This document shows, piece after piece, positions 18,667-27,137 of a DNA stretch of 64,000 nt. Location: positions 186,001 through 250,000 of the forward strand of contig JAVJTT010000013.1 of the NCBI GenBank assembly GCA_040220135.1, read 5' to 3'. The stretch is from CAJXMH01 sp040220135 (GTDB lineage: Bacteria; Bacteroidota; Bacteroidia; Flavobacteriales_E; Vicingaceae). Each line of letters starts with the position of its first letter. Within the stretch, counting starts at the first letter, position 1. The notes under the pieces are model-generated. The model was not told the origin of the DNA and searched no databases. It saw only the letters and a list, made by a program, of their open reading frames with translations. The position numbers and the translations under genes were made by a program.

Positions 18667-19548
18667 ATGAGACAAGTCATTTCCCTTTTAATGCTAAGCG
18701 CCTTGATGGCTGCTTGCAATTCATCAAAAACCCAAAATGTAAATCAAGATTCAAAATCTACAACTATGAGTAAAAAAGAAACCGTGGGTAGCTTTTTAGG
18801 TGCTGCCATAACATCAGACACTAACACCATGCGAAAGCTAGCTAATGATGATTACATTCAACACAATCCTTTTATTCCAACTGGACTAGAGCCCTTCATT
18901 CAAATGCTGCCGATCTTGCAAGAAAACGGAACAAAAGCCGAAAACATTCGCATGTTTCAAGATGGCAATTATGTGTTTATGCACAACATTTGGCGAAACG
19001 CTAAACCCTTTGGGGCAGAAGAGATGGTTTCATTTGACATTATCCGACTGGATGAGCAAGGCAAAGTAGCTGAACATTGGGATGCCATGACGCCCTTGGT
19101 TAAAGAAACAGCCAGCGGAAGAAGCCAAACCGATGGTCCCCAAAAGGCCACGGACTTAGATAAAACCGAGGCTAATAAGGCTGTTGCCAAGGCCATGGTG
19201 GAAGATGTGCTGATGGGGAAAAATCCCGATAAGATCACTGATTACATTAGCACAGAGCAGTACCATCAACATAATCCCGGAATCAAAGATGGACTAAACG
19301 GCATTGTAGAAGCCGTAGAATACCTTAGTTCGCAGGATAATATGTTCCGATATACCAAAATCCACAAAGTCTTGGGTGAGGGCAATTTTGTGTTGACGGT
19401 TAGCGAAGGAGAGTGGAATGGAACCACCAATGTTTTTTATGATCTCTTGCGTTTTGAAAATGGCAAAGCGGTTGAGCATTGGGATGTGATTCAGCCGATT
19501 CCCACCGAAGGTTTGGCCAATCAAAATGGCATGTTTGGCTTTAAATAA
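18667..19548 (+). CDS. Lipoprotein with two SnoaL-like (NTF2-fold) domains
   Basis: The 293-residue product has a lipoprotein signal (LMAAC, Cys17) and two SnoaL-like units: residues about 38-150 with YIQHNPFIPTG and VAEHWDAMTP, and about 175-285 with YHQHNPGIKDG and AVEHWDVIQP. The paired QHNP and EHWD motifs mark each NTF2-like barrel. SnoaL-like proteins include cyclases and many unknown small-molecule-binding enzymes. Regulation by the divergent HxlR protein suggests a role in coping with a reactive or toxic compound (inference). A terminator follows. Confidence 0.8.
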   Translation: MRQVISLLMLSALMAACNSSKTQNVNQDSKSTTMSKKETVGSFLGAAITSDTNTMRKLANDDYIQHNPFIPTGLEPFIQMLPILQENGTKAENIRMFQDGNYVFMHNIWRNAKPFGAEEMVSFDIIRLDEQGKVAEHWDAMTPLVKETASGRSQTDGPQKATDLDKTEANKAVAKAMVEDVLMGKNPDKITDYISTEQYHQHNPGIKDGLNGIVEAVEYLSSQDNMFRYTKIHKVLGEGNFVLTVSEGEWNGTTNVFYDLLRFENGKAVEHWDVIQPIPTEGLANQNGMFGFK

Positions 19549-19565
19549 ACCATGCACTGACTTAC

Positions 19566-19597
19566 AAAAAGGCCGAGCGTTTGCTTGGCCTTTTTAA
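19566..19597 (+). terminator. rho-independent terminator after the SnoaL-like gene
   Basis: An AAAAAGGCC-x-AGC stem pairs with GCT-x-GGCCTTTTT across a GTTT loop, followed by a T run. It closes the plus-strand lipoprotein gene. Confidence 0.8.
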
Positions 19598-19744
19598 TCT
19601 TCTCAAATTCTTCTAGAATTGTTGAAGTCTTTTTTATACTCACAATTTGACTTTTGATGCCCTTGAATTTTGAAAGCAGTATGTGAAGCCTGCTTGCTTT
19701 TAAAAGCAGCGCAAAGTGAGAAGGAATAGAAAAAAGTGATACCT

Positions 19745-19752
19745 TATATTTG
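19745..19752 (+). promoter_or_regulatory. -7 promoter box (TAnnTTTG) of the T9SS metalloprotease gene
   Basis: TATATTTG lies 26 nt before the ATG. No clear TTG -33 element is found at the standard distance, so this rests on the -7 match alone. Confidence 0.4.
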
Positions 19753-19777
19753 CGATTCATTCAATTAACTCAATACG

Positions 19778-21223
19778 ATGATTAAGCACACTTTACTTCT
19801 TATTTCTTTCATTATTTCCTTTAATTTATCTTCACAAGTAAGTGTGAGTCCTGTTTTGGATACTCAAAAACTAGCCATAGTGCCCTTTGATTATGCTTTG
19901 GATAGTGGTCATACTCCGATAGCGATTATTGATTCTGCATTCTTTAATGCCCCTTCATCAATGAAAGCGTTTTTTGAGGAAGCTTCTTATGGAAAAATTA
20001 CTTTGGACGGGCGGGTATATCCATATCGCAGAAATCAACCTCCACTCTTTGGAGTTGGCTACACGAATTGCTACCCTACGGATGCCGTAATTTCCAATCA
20101 AGCTGATGTCGATTATACTAGTATTGATGGGATTGTCCTTTTGCCTTATGATACCGCAAGTGGGAAGTCATGTGGTGCCGGGAATAGTTCTTTTGGTAAA
20201 CTACCTTTTACTACCACCAATGGGCCCCAACAGTTTAGAAGAAGTGGTTTCCGTACCTCTTTTTATTTTCCCAATGACTTTTCAAATACAACTAGTAGCA
20301 CCGTTGCCCATGAATTGCTCCATAGTTTCGGGAACGGCTTTCATTCAAATTCTTATGTTCAAGATAGTGGAGTTTGGAAAGTACAAGGGTATGGAAATGT
20401 ATTTGATATCTTAGGTCTTCGATCACAGGCAAGTCACCCTTGTAGTATGCTGAAACACAAATTGGGCTGGTTAACATCAAATGAGATTCAATATGTTACC
20501 CAAACAGATACTTTCAGGATCTATCCATTGGAACAAACTTTAGCAGGTCAAACCCAATGTTTAATTATCGATTTAAATGACAAGCTTGATTTACAGCCCA
20601 ATGACACCTTCAAGTTTGGTCAACTGTATTTAGAATATCGTGGATTAACCGGATTTGATTCCCGTACTTCTTTTCAGCGAAGGGTACGATTAAAGAACAA
20701 TACCTATTTTCAAAACAGTAATCCACATGGGCTTTCCATCATTGGAGTAGACTGTGATGCGTTTGCTGATTGTCGTCCAATTTTGATCGATATGCATCCT
20801 GCACCAATAGGAGGAGTTGGTGCCGCATATTTTCCACATGAAGCTTCTGACGCTCCGCTTAAACTCAATGAAAGCTATCAAGTAGCAACCGCTGACTCTA
20901 TTAGCATTAAAGTTGTTGCAGTGAACCCAGGTAATTATATTGATGTCGCAATCACCATGCCTACAAGCGTTCACTTAAACAAAAATCAAAATTCATTAGA
21001 TGAGTTCAATTTATATCCAAATCCTACAGCCGACTTTCTCCATATAGAGGGTTTAGAAGGAGATTATGAGATCCAGCTTTTTGACGTTTATGGAAAGCTG
21101 CTTGCTAGCGGATTAAGCAAAGGTGGTTTTGATATGTCTGAATTTGAATCAGGGGTTTATATTTTGAGTGTTCAAGACCGCCTTTCCAACGAACGCATAG
21201 AAAAACGGTTGATCAAGCAATAA
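19778..21223 (+). CDS. T9SS-secreted zinc metalloprotease-like protein
   Basis: The 481-residue protein has a signal peptide ending near LSSQ, a catalytic region with HELLHSFGNGFH (HExxHxxGxxH, the metzincin-type zinc site) near residue 180, and a C-terminal T9SS type A domain (NLYPNPTADFLHIEGL to RIEKRLIKQ). The region around the site (VFDILGLRS, CSMLKHKLGWL) resembles M6/gametolysin-like peptidases of the MEROPS kind. Substrate unknown. TATATTTG at 19745-19752 fits the -7 consensus and would give a leader of about 20 nt. Confidence 0.82.
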   Translation: MIKHTLLLISFIISFNLSSQVSVSPVLDTQKLAIVPFDYALDSGHTPIAIIDSAFFNAPSSMKAFFEEASYGKITLDGRVYPYRRNQPPLFGVGYTNCYPTDAVISNQADVDYTSIDGIVLLPYDTASGKSCGAGNSSFGKLPFTTTNGPQQFRRSGFRTSFYFPNDFSNTTSSTVAHELLHSFGNGFHSNSYVQDSGVWKVQGYGNVFDILGLRSQASHPCSMLKHKLGWLTSNEIQYVTQTDTFRIYPLEQTLAGQTQCLIIDLNDKLDLQPNDTFKFGQLYLEYRGLTGFDSRTSFQRRVRLKNNTYFQNSNPHGLSIIGVDCDAFADCRPILIDMHPAPIGGVGAAYFPHEASDAPLKLNESYQVATADSISIKVVAVNPGNYIDVAITMPTSVHLNKNQNSLDEFNLYPNPTADFLHIEGLEGDYEIQLFDVYGKLLASGLSKGGFDMSEFESGVYILSVQDRLSNERIEKRLIKQ

Positions 21224-21442
21224 GACCAGCCGGAACAAAGTCAAGTTCAATTTTTTAAGGTCATACTGCTGCTTTCTCATAGATTTCTTTTTGACTGTGA
21301 GAGAACATCTAAGCTTTACTTTACTATTTTTCAATCACACAATACAATGGGTAAATTGTGCCAATAGTTGTTAGAAAACATCGATATAAAAGTCTGTAAA
21401 TAAGTAGTATATAGATTTTGTCAAAAACTTTTTGATGTTTTT

Positions 21443-21471
21443 TGTAACCTAGATACTCCTTTCTGTGACTA
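21443..21471 (+). promoter_or_regulatory. Possible ECF-type promoter of the sigma cassette
   Basis: TGTAACC (21443-21449) and GTGACTA (21465-21471), 15 nt apart, resemble the AAC-containing -35 and GTC/GTG-TA -10 elements used by ECF sigma factors. They sit 30 nt upstream of a cassette that encodes an ECF sigma factor, so self-activation is possible. No experimental support. Confidence 0.35.
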
Positions 21472-21500
21472 AAGAAGTGAACCCATAAAAAAATAGAAAA

Positions 21501-21845
21501 ATGGAACAGACCTTTGCATTACTTATCCCCTTAGCCGGTATTGCTATGATTATCAGCATTGTTTATTTAGGAGTAACTGCCGATAACCGTAGAGACATGG
21601 CCATGATTGAGGCTGGCATGAATCCCAAAGAAAATAAGGGAGGAAAGCGAAGAAATTTAAGAAATGGTCTCTTGTTGATCTTCATTCCGATTGGCTTGTT
21701 TGTAGGAAATTATGTGAGCGGGCATGAGTTGGATCGATTCTTTAATACAGGCGCCATTGCCGGTGCTTTTCTTTTCGGTGGTATTGCCTTGCTGATCTTT
21801 CACTTTATTGAAAGAAAAGCCGAAGCACAAGAAGGAAATAACTAG
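21501..21845 (+). CDS. DUF6249-like two-helix membrane protein
   Basis: A 114-residue protein with three hydrophobic stretches (residues about 6-24, 53-70 and 86-104) and a charged cytoplasmic loop with DNRRDMAMIEAGMNP. This layout, especially the RxxMxxxMIEAGMNP segment, matches DUF6249-type proteins that often precede an ECF sigma gene in Bacteroidota. Its stop is 3 nt before the sigma factor start, so the genes are co-translated and the protein may help control the sigma factor (inference). Confidence 0.7.
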   Translation: MEQTFALLIPLAGIAMIISIVYLGVTADNRRDMAMIEAGMNPKENKGGKRRNLRNGLLLIFIPIGLFVGNYVSGHELDRFFNTGAIAGAFLFGGIALLIFHFIERKAEAQEGNN

Positions 21846-21848
21846 CCC

Positions 21849-22412
21849 TTGATCAGCACCGAGCAACTGATTAAAGAAGTTCAGGAAGGGCAGATGCAGG
21901 CTTTTTCCGGATTAGTAGACCAACATAAAAACTTGGTCTACTCCCTTGTGATGCGCATGGTTAAAAACTCGCAAGACGCAGAAGAGGTGGCACAAGATAC
22001 TTTTGTGAAAGCCTTCAAAAGCATCAAACAATTTAAAGGGGAATCTAAATTTTCAACTTGGTTGTACAAAATTGCCTATTTCACGGCCATCAATCACTTG
22101 AGAGAAAAGCAACTGCTCTCCTCCAGTCTTGATTTAACAGACATTGAGAGCGAAGATTCTTCAGCCCTGGAGCAACTCAATCAAGCAGATCGCATCAAGT
22201 ATTTGCATCAAGCCATTGGGTATTTGAGGCCCATCGACCGGAATCTTATTTCGCTCTACTACCTCGACGAACTAAGCATCAAGGAAATACAAGAGATCAC
22301 TCTCTTTACAGAAGCTAACATTAAAGTGAAATTGCTACGCATTCGCAAGCAGTTAAATGGCCTTTTAAAAGCCATGCTGAATGATGAATTGCAAAGCCTC
22401 ATAAAAAACTAG
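21849..22412 (+). CDS. ECF-type RNA polymerase sigma factor
   Basis: The 187-residue protein contains sigma region 2 (residues about 20-90, with LVYSLVMRMVKNSQDAEEVA and STWLYKIAYFTAINHLR) and region 4 (about 125-175, with LYYLDELSIKEIQEIT). It lacks regions 1 and 3, as ECF factors do. A TTG at 21849 is the best start, because the first ATG falls inside region 2. It lies between the DUF6249 gene and a small membrane protein gene that may be its anti-sigma factor. Confidence 0.9.
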   Translation: MISTEQLIKEVQEGQMQAFSGLVDQHKNLVYSLVMRMVKNSQDAEEVAQDTFVKAFKSIKQFKGESKFSTWLYKIAYFTAINHLREKQLLSSSLDLTDIESEDSSALEQLNQADRIKYLHQAIGYLRPIDRNLISLYYLDELSIKEIQEITLFTEANIKVKLLRIRKQLNGLLKAMLNDELQSLIKN

Positions 22413-22417
22413 AACGC

Positions 22418-22795
22418 ATGGACAAAGATTTATTTAAAGCCGCACTTTCCAAGGATGAAGTAGCAGAAGGGTTAACGGCAGACTTTACTTCTAGCGTGAT
22501 GGAAAAAGTAGAGCATGCAGCAGAAAACCCTAGCCAATTCGAGCCATTGGTTCCCAAACGAATACGCATCTTAATTGGCTTGGGCTATTTGGCCATTTGT
22601 CTACTGCCTATCATTTTGGGAATGCAAGAAAGTGCCTTAGCATGGATGGACCAGCTCCATCGCCTTGGTGTTGAAAGCTCCGACTTGAAGCAGACGCTAA
22701 AATTTATCTCTTTACTGGGCTTTGTCTTCGCGGCCCTCACTTTAACGGATATGCTAGTAAAAAGGGGGGCTTTCTTGAGTATCAAACCGACATGA
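22418..22795 (+). CDS. Small membrane protein, candidate anti-sigma factor
   Basis: The 125-residue protein has an N-terminal cytoplasmic part (about 45 residues, acidic and helical: FTSSVMEKVEHAAEN) and two membrane helices. It begins 5 nt after the ECF sigma gene. Position and topology fit a membrane-tethered anti-sigma factor, though I do not see the zinc-binding ZAS motif, so the function is inferred from context only. Confidence 0.6.
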   Translation: MDKDLFKAALSKDEVAEGLTADFTSSVMEKVEHAAENPSQFEPLVPKRIRILIGLGYLAICLLPIILGMQESALAWMDQLHRLGVESSDLKQTLKFISLLGFVFAALTLTDMLVKRGAFLSIKPT

Positions 22796-22821
22796 GCCTG
22801 CAATAAGAGTTTGAAGGGGAC

Positions 22822-23142
22822 TTACGGATAATTTACGGTTTCGACCTGATCACCGCACTTGACATAAATGCCAATCGTACTTGGGTCCTCATTTGGGACG
22901 AAAAAGCCCATTTCTTCTTTTTTAGGAGTTTCAGCCTTTGGGTCTGCCTCAACTAAAAGCTCCATACCAACATAATTTTTACCCTTATAAGTAACCGTGC
23001 CTAAGGGAGTATAGTCATCATTTTGAAAGTATAGCTGGTATCCAATATTGGTATAGATTGAAAGGCTGATGTTGTATATGATCGGCGTACCTTGTTCTAG
23101 ACTAACAATCTCAAAGTTGTAATTCGAATTCGTAGTAGACAT
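22822..23142 (-). CDS. Small beta-rich protein of unknown function
   Basis: I do not recognise this 106-residue protein. It has no signal peptide and appears mostly beta-strand with a proline/charged loop (EADPKAETPKKEEMG). It lies 65 nt downstream of nothing obvious on its strand and is 3' of the haem-c protein gene; its stop faces the sigma cassette. Confidence 0.5.
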   Translation of the reverse strand: MSTTNSNYNFEIVSLEQGTPIIYNISLSIYTNIGYQLYFQNDDYTPLGTVTYKGKNYVGMELLVEADPKAETPKKEEMGFFVPNEDPSTIGIYVKCGDQVETVNYP

Positions 23143-23207
23143 ATTTATTTTGAATTTTATTGGAGTGAACTAACGAGTATGAACTACGGATATAATTTCA
23201 ATTTTTA

Positions 23208-24953
23208 CTACTTGACATTCGCGGGTTCTTTCAAAAGGTCGGTGTCCTCTTGATTGATTCTACCTTGATTGTACCCTTGTGGGTAGGTTCTCAGTTTCAA
23301 GCCCCAGCTAAAGTCCATATCTGAAGCTCCGTAATGACAGCCCATGCAGCTGGTGTTTTCCAACGGTTGGAAGGTCATGGTATTTCCATTTTTCTGAGGG
23401 TCGGGGTTTTGAAAATAGGTTTCCATAGTAGCGTTCAAAGAACCAGTTTGAGGAATGGGCAAACCCGCCCAACGCGGATAAGCTGAAGTAGCATTTTCCA
23501 CGGCTCGCTGGTAAGCGGCTTGAATGGCATCGGGCTGATTGGGATCAGGCTTGGGACCTCTAGGATATAAAAAGGGTTTCGCATAAAAGCTCGTAGGGTC
23601 TGTGGGCCATTGGGTAATTACCAACTGATAATATTGCCACACCGTTCCTTTAAAAAGCTTTTGATAGGCTTTGTTTAGACCTACGGTCGATAAACCATCA
23701 GACAAAGTAGGGGAAGTGCCCACTGGTGTGGTGGGAATTTTATAGATCCGACTCACTTCTACCGGAGTTCGATCTTCCTCTTTTACAGCCCCCTGAGTTG
23801 AAGTGATGGCTTTAGGTTGATAGGAAAATCCTTGAGGATAAAAAGTATCAGAGGTATCATGGAAAGAGGGACGAATGCCTGCCGGTGCTTCTAGATTATC
23901 GACATGCTCAAAACTAGACCAAATGCCTTGGGTGAACTGAGGTGTTTTAACCACAATGTGCAAGCCCACTAGTCCGACCAAACGGTTCTTCATTATTTCG
24001 CCTGTAACAGCATTACTCACATTGGCGGTAGAGACAAAGTAACGCGATAAATCATCGACCTTACGCCAAGGGTAGCCAACTGTATCTTCAGCCGTAATCA
24101 TCAACCTCCAAGAGGTTTTAAGTTCAATGGAATTGCCGTAAACCGTTTGTTGTATGGTGGTATTGGTTTGAGGCTGTTGCAGACTGATGATGTTGCCATT
24201 TGTATCAACTGGCAAGGGAGGTAGTGCCGCCTGAGTGGGCGATTTAGGTAAATTTTCTTTCAAATACCATTGGTTTTGCCGAATGAATTCATACATCACT
24301 TCATTGAGTTGCAGCCCGTAGCGCACATATTGGCGGTTTTGGTCGATCAGCGGGCTGGAGAAGGCTTCATCTAAAGCGGTGGGATTATGGCCTTTGGAGG
24401 TGAGATCTAGATCAAACGGTCGGCTGTAAGGTTCAGCGTTCCAAGCAGGAGGAGGGTTGGTTATGCTCGCTGCCCCAGGAAAGGCATCATCAAAAGTGCG
24501 GAAGGTTTCCATTACAATGGGTACCCGATTGGGCTTGCTTTCATTACTGCTGTTGTAATTGGCAAAATTGGCTTTGGTGACAGACTGATCGGAGACGCCT
24601 CTCAATTTTTGATCAGCCGGCCATACTAAACCCACAAAAGTTTGCCAAGCAAAGTAGTCGAAAAAGGTGCGGTCTTCTACATCGGTCATTACCAAACGAG
24701 AGTGAGGCCGAAGCTGCACGGGTACTTTGGGCGAAAGCTTTGGAATTACTTTAAAATAAGGATCCTTTACTCTGGTATTGTGCGGAGCTTCATAATCTGG
24801 CGCTGATGGGTCAGCAACCGAATAGTTCGTGTTGGGCTTTAGCGTTTGTCCGGCTGATAAGCGCTTTTCAGCCTCGGTAGTAGTGCCGCAAAGAGATAAA
24901 AAGAAAGAAATAGAAACGCATACGAATGCCAGGGAGACGATTAGTTTTTTCAT
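23208..24953 (-). CDS. Large exported protein with one C-terminal haem c site
   Basis: The 581-residue protein has a lipoprotein-like signal (FLSLCG, Cys22) and a single haem attachment site CMGCH in NTSCMGCHYGASDMDF near residue 545. The long N-terminal region contains FDYFAWQTFVGLVWPAD and other aromatic-rich stretches but no catalytic motif that I know. Such proteins occur in Bacteroidota and Proteobacteria as 'cytochrome c family protein' of unknown role. The next gene upstream on the same strand encodes another exported lipoprotein (gap 125 nt). Confidence 0.7.
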   Translation of the reverse strand: MKKLIVSLAFVCVSISFFLSLCGTTTEAEKRLSAGQTLKPNTNYSVADPSAPDYEAPHNTRVKDPYFKVIPKLSPKVPVQLRPHSRLVMTDVEDRTFFDYFAWQTFVGLVWPADQKLRGVSDQSVTKANFANYNSSNESKPNRVPIVMETFRTFDDAFPGAASITNPPPAWNAEPYSRPFDLDLTSKGHNPTALDEAFSSPLIDQNRQYVRYGLQLNEVMYEFIRQNQWYLKENLPKSPTQAALPPLPVDTNGNIISLQQPQTNTTIQQTVYGNSIELKTSWRLMITAEDTVGYPWRKVDDLSRYFVSTANVSNAVTGEIMKNRLVGLVGLHIVVKTPQFTQGIWSSFEHVDNLEAPAGIRPSFHDTSDTFYPQGFSYQPKAITSTQGAVKEEDRTPVEVSRIYKIPTTPVGTSPTLSDGLSTVGLNKAYQKLFKGTVWQYYQLVITQWPTDPTSFYAKPFLYPRGPKPDPNQPDAIQAAYQRAVENATSAYPRWAGLPIPQTGSLNATMETYFQNPDPQKNGNTMTFQPLENTSCMGCHYGASDMDFSWGLKLRTYPQGYNQGRINQEDTDLLKEPANVK

Positions 24954-25078
24954 TGTTTTTTCCGTTTAGATTTCGCTAAATATAGCAAAGTAATCTTAAA
25001 CTACCATAAGTCAGTCTTTTAGAGCGCGACCAATGAGCTTGCTTTAGCCTACCTGAATGGTTAAGCGGCTAGAATTTA

Positions 25079-25756
25079 CTAATCCTTCTGCAAGGGCGTA
25101 ATCATAATATGCGCCCGATGCGTGCCTGGATCCATGATCCAAGGGTGGTTGGAAGCTACCGGCTGAATGGGCAAACCGGTTGATTCAGGCGTGGCAAAAG
25201 GCAAGTAAACCACATAGCGGTAGTTGGCGCCTTCCACTTCTGAAGTTTCGGGATTATAGCTTTCATTAGGCCCATAGTAAAGGTGCAGAGTTGCCCCGGC
25301 ATTGCCCATTTTAAGCTTACCGGATTCGATCTCCTCTCCTCTGATCTTGAAGATTTCCGCTCTTTGCTTTCCCTCGGCTTTCAATTCTCTACCTCGGGCC
25401 ATAAAAGGTTCTAAGCTTTGGTGATAGCAGGCCGCATTAAAACCCTTTTTTTGAGGATTGTCAGTCAGCACCACAAATTCATTTGTCCCTTCTCTAAAAG
25501 TGACAAACTCACCCGCCATGTTGTAGCCGATTACTTGGCAACTGTCTCTACTTTCTTTGGGCGCTGCCATCAAGGCGGTAGCTACCAAGGCTTCATCTGT
25601 ATCAATGGCAGCCCAATTGGCCGGTGCGGTTTGGACTTCCTTTTTTACTTGTTCGGTTTGCGTTTCTTTTTCTTGCTTGGCTTCTTTGGCTTGCTGTGGC
25701 TGACAAGCAGCAAAGGCTAAACTTAGGAGGAGGGCGACGGTAAGGGGAGATTTCAT
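25079..25756 (-). CDS. Lipoprotein of unknown function
   Basis: The 225-residue product has a lipoprotein signal (LAFAACQPQ) and a Lys/Glu/Gln-rich linker. The mature part includes DSCQVIGYNMAGEFV, FNAACYHQSLEPFMARG and a C-terminal MDPGTHRAHIMI segment. Conserved-looking Cys and His residues may bind a metal or haem, but I cannot assign a family. The open frame continues upstream to 25885; the ATG at 25756 starts the signal peptide and is preferred. Confidence 0.6.
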   Translation of the reverse strand: MKSPLTVALLLSLAFAACQPQQAKEAKQEKETQTEQVKKEVQTAPANWAAIDTDEALVATALMAAPKESRDSCQVIGYNMAGEFVTFREGTNEFVVLTDNPQKKGFNAACYHQSLEPFMARGRELKAEGKQRAEIFKIRGEEIESGKLKMGNAGATLHLYYGPNESYNPETSEVEGANYRYVVYLPFATPESTGLPIQPVASNHPWIMDPGTHRAHIMITPLQKD

Positions 25757-25910
25757 TTTGGGTTGTTTTAAGGTTTGTTGAGACTTCTTGGTAGAAGCTG
25801 CTCGGATAAAGATAGTATTTCCTTGGGCTAAGGGAAAATGTGTTATGGAATCGCATGGAAATTGGAAGAAGGTAAAAGAAAACAAAAAAACTGCTATTTG
25901 CTAATACAGC

Positions 25911-26438
25911 TTAGTTGTTCTCAAATAGCTTCTTCAAGAACGAAATTCTTTTTTTGTCCTCCCACAAATTGTCCAAGAAGCCTAAATTATAAGCGATGTT
26001 TCGCTTGGAACCATATAAAAATACGCTGTTGACTCCTTCTGCCTTGGCCGACCAAATAATGTAGTTGTTTCCTTGTTCTAGTTTCTTTATCTGTACTCCT
26101 TGTTTTTCAAAATAGCTTTTTTCCCATTGATAGAATGCGCTGACAAAACTAGAATCATTCATGCTTTTTGTATAAAAGGAATAATTCTCTTGAGGATTCA
26201 AAGTCACGGCTAAAGTCACAGAATCTTCATTGTCAAAATAATGTTGACTACTGCTTTCATTGTAGTGGGTTTTCTTCCATTTACCTGGAATGTTGATCTC
26301 ACCATAAGGAATTAGGGTTAAGGTGCTCAGGTTTTCTTCTTCATTGTAGCTGTCAGCCACTAACACACTGCGGTAACTTTGATAGCAAGCAGACAAAGAA
26401 GCACCTAAAAGAAACAGAATAAGAAGGCCGTTTTTCAT
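25911..26438 (-). CDS. Small lipoprotein of unknown function
   Basis: The 175-residue protein has a lipobox ending LSAC (Cys18) and then a domain with IPGKWKKTHYNESSSQHYF, a pattern of short exported proteins that carry a PsbP/DUF1795-like fold. I am not certain of that link. It is alone between the lipoprotein gene and a small avidin-like-fold gene. Confidence 0.55.
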   Translation of the reverse strand: MKNGLLILFLLGASLSACYQSYRSVLVADSYNEEENLSTLTLIPYGEINIPGKWKKTHYNESSSQHYFDNEDSVTLAVTLNPQENYSFYTKSMNDSSFVSAFYQWEKSYFEKQGVQIKKLEQGNNYIIWSAKAEGVNSVFLYGSKRNIAYNLGFLDNLWEDKKRISFLKKLFENN

Positions 26439-26517
26439 GCCTCTAATTTAACAAAAGGAGAAGCTGCAATTGCAAAATAGTTTGATAACAGGCCTTAGAA
26501 TCGATTGGGACCAAGTG

Positions 26518-26856
26518 CTACACTTCCTCCAAAACAGAAGTTCCTTTTGAATGATCGCCGGAAGTCCATTGCCAACTTTCGTGCAAACGGATTTTTCCAT
26601 TTTCAAGGATTTCAGCTTTAGACTGACAAATTCCGGTCATGAGTTCACCTTTGCTGTTTACTTGATGATAACGCATATTGATGTTTCCCTGCTCATCTAC
26701 CAAACCGATTAAATGCCCTTTTTTTATTTGACCTCCTGAATATTCAGCCGTTAAAATGTTTCCGCTCTGTTGATACTCAAAAAGCGTTTCCGCTGAAGTT
26801 TCCCCATTTTTAGAGTTGGCTAAGGGCTTGAATTTTTTACCGTGGTAGTTGATCAT
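26518..26856 (-). CDS. Small cytoplasmic protein often annotated as N-acetylglutamate synthase
   Basis: This 112-residue protein matches a conserved small family (ILTAEYSGGQIKKGHLIGLV, INMRYHQVNSKGELMTG, RLHESWQWTSGD) that databases commonly label 'n-acetylglutamate synthase'. The label looks unsafe: the protein is all beta and too short to hold a GNAT or amino-acid kinase domain. Function unknown. Confidence 0.75.
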   Translation of the reverse strand: MINYHGKKFKPLANSKNGETSAETLFEYQQSGNILTAEYSGGQIKKGHLIGLVDEQGNINMRYHQVNSKGELMTGICQSKAEILENGKIRLHESWQWTSGDHSKGTSVLEEV

Positions 26857-26987
26857 GGGTGGTATTTAGGAATAAACAATTGGCTTTGCTTTTGCTAGCC
26901 TAGCGGATTTCCGTCTCACAATTGAAAAGTAAAGAAATTAGGACAGTTTTGCTACGATAAGTAATAGCTTACTAAAACCACGCGGTG

Positions 26988-27028
26988 CCTGCCCGAGTAT
27001 AGGCGGGCCTGCCCGTTCCGTAGGCGGA
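26988..27028. repeat. Tandem REP-like hairpin repeat
   Basis: Two copies of a 20-bp unit, CCTGCCCG-N5/6-AGGCGG, each able to fold into an imperfect GC-rich hairpin. It lies in the 281-bp gap downstream of the defence-like operon and is flanked by GCGC-rich bases. A related hairpin is at 40158-40180. Confidence 0.6.
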
Positions 27029-27137
27029 CAATCGCGCGGGAATGGGGGGTAAATGTTCTCTTAGTATGTTTTGCTGTAGTCTCCATTTTTCTCTCTTTTA
27101 AACTTTAATCCTTAGTAGTCTTAAAAATGAGACAAGT

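Noticed and set aside
19521..19760. Leftward 79-codon frame after the SnoaL-like gene
   Set aside because: It covers the terminator, has no recognised domain, and its composition is not protein-like.
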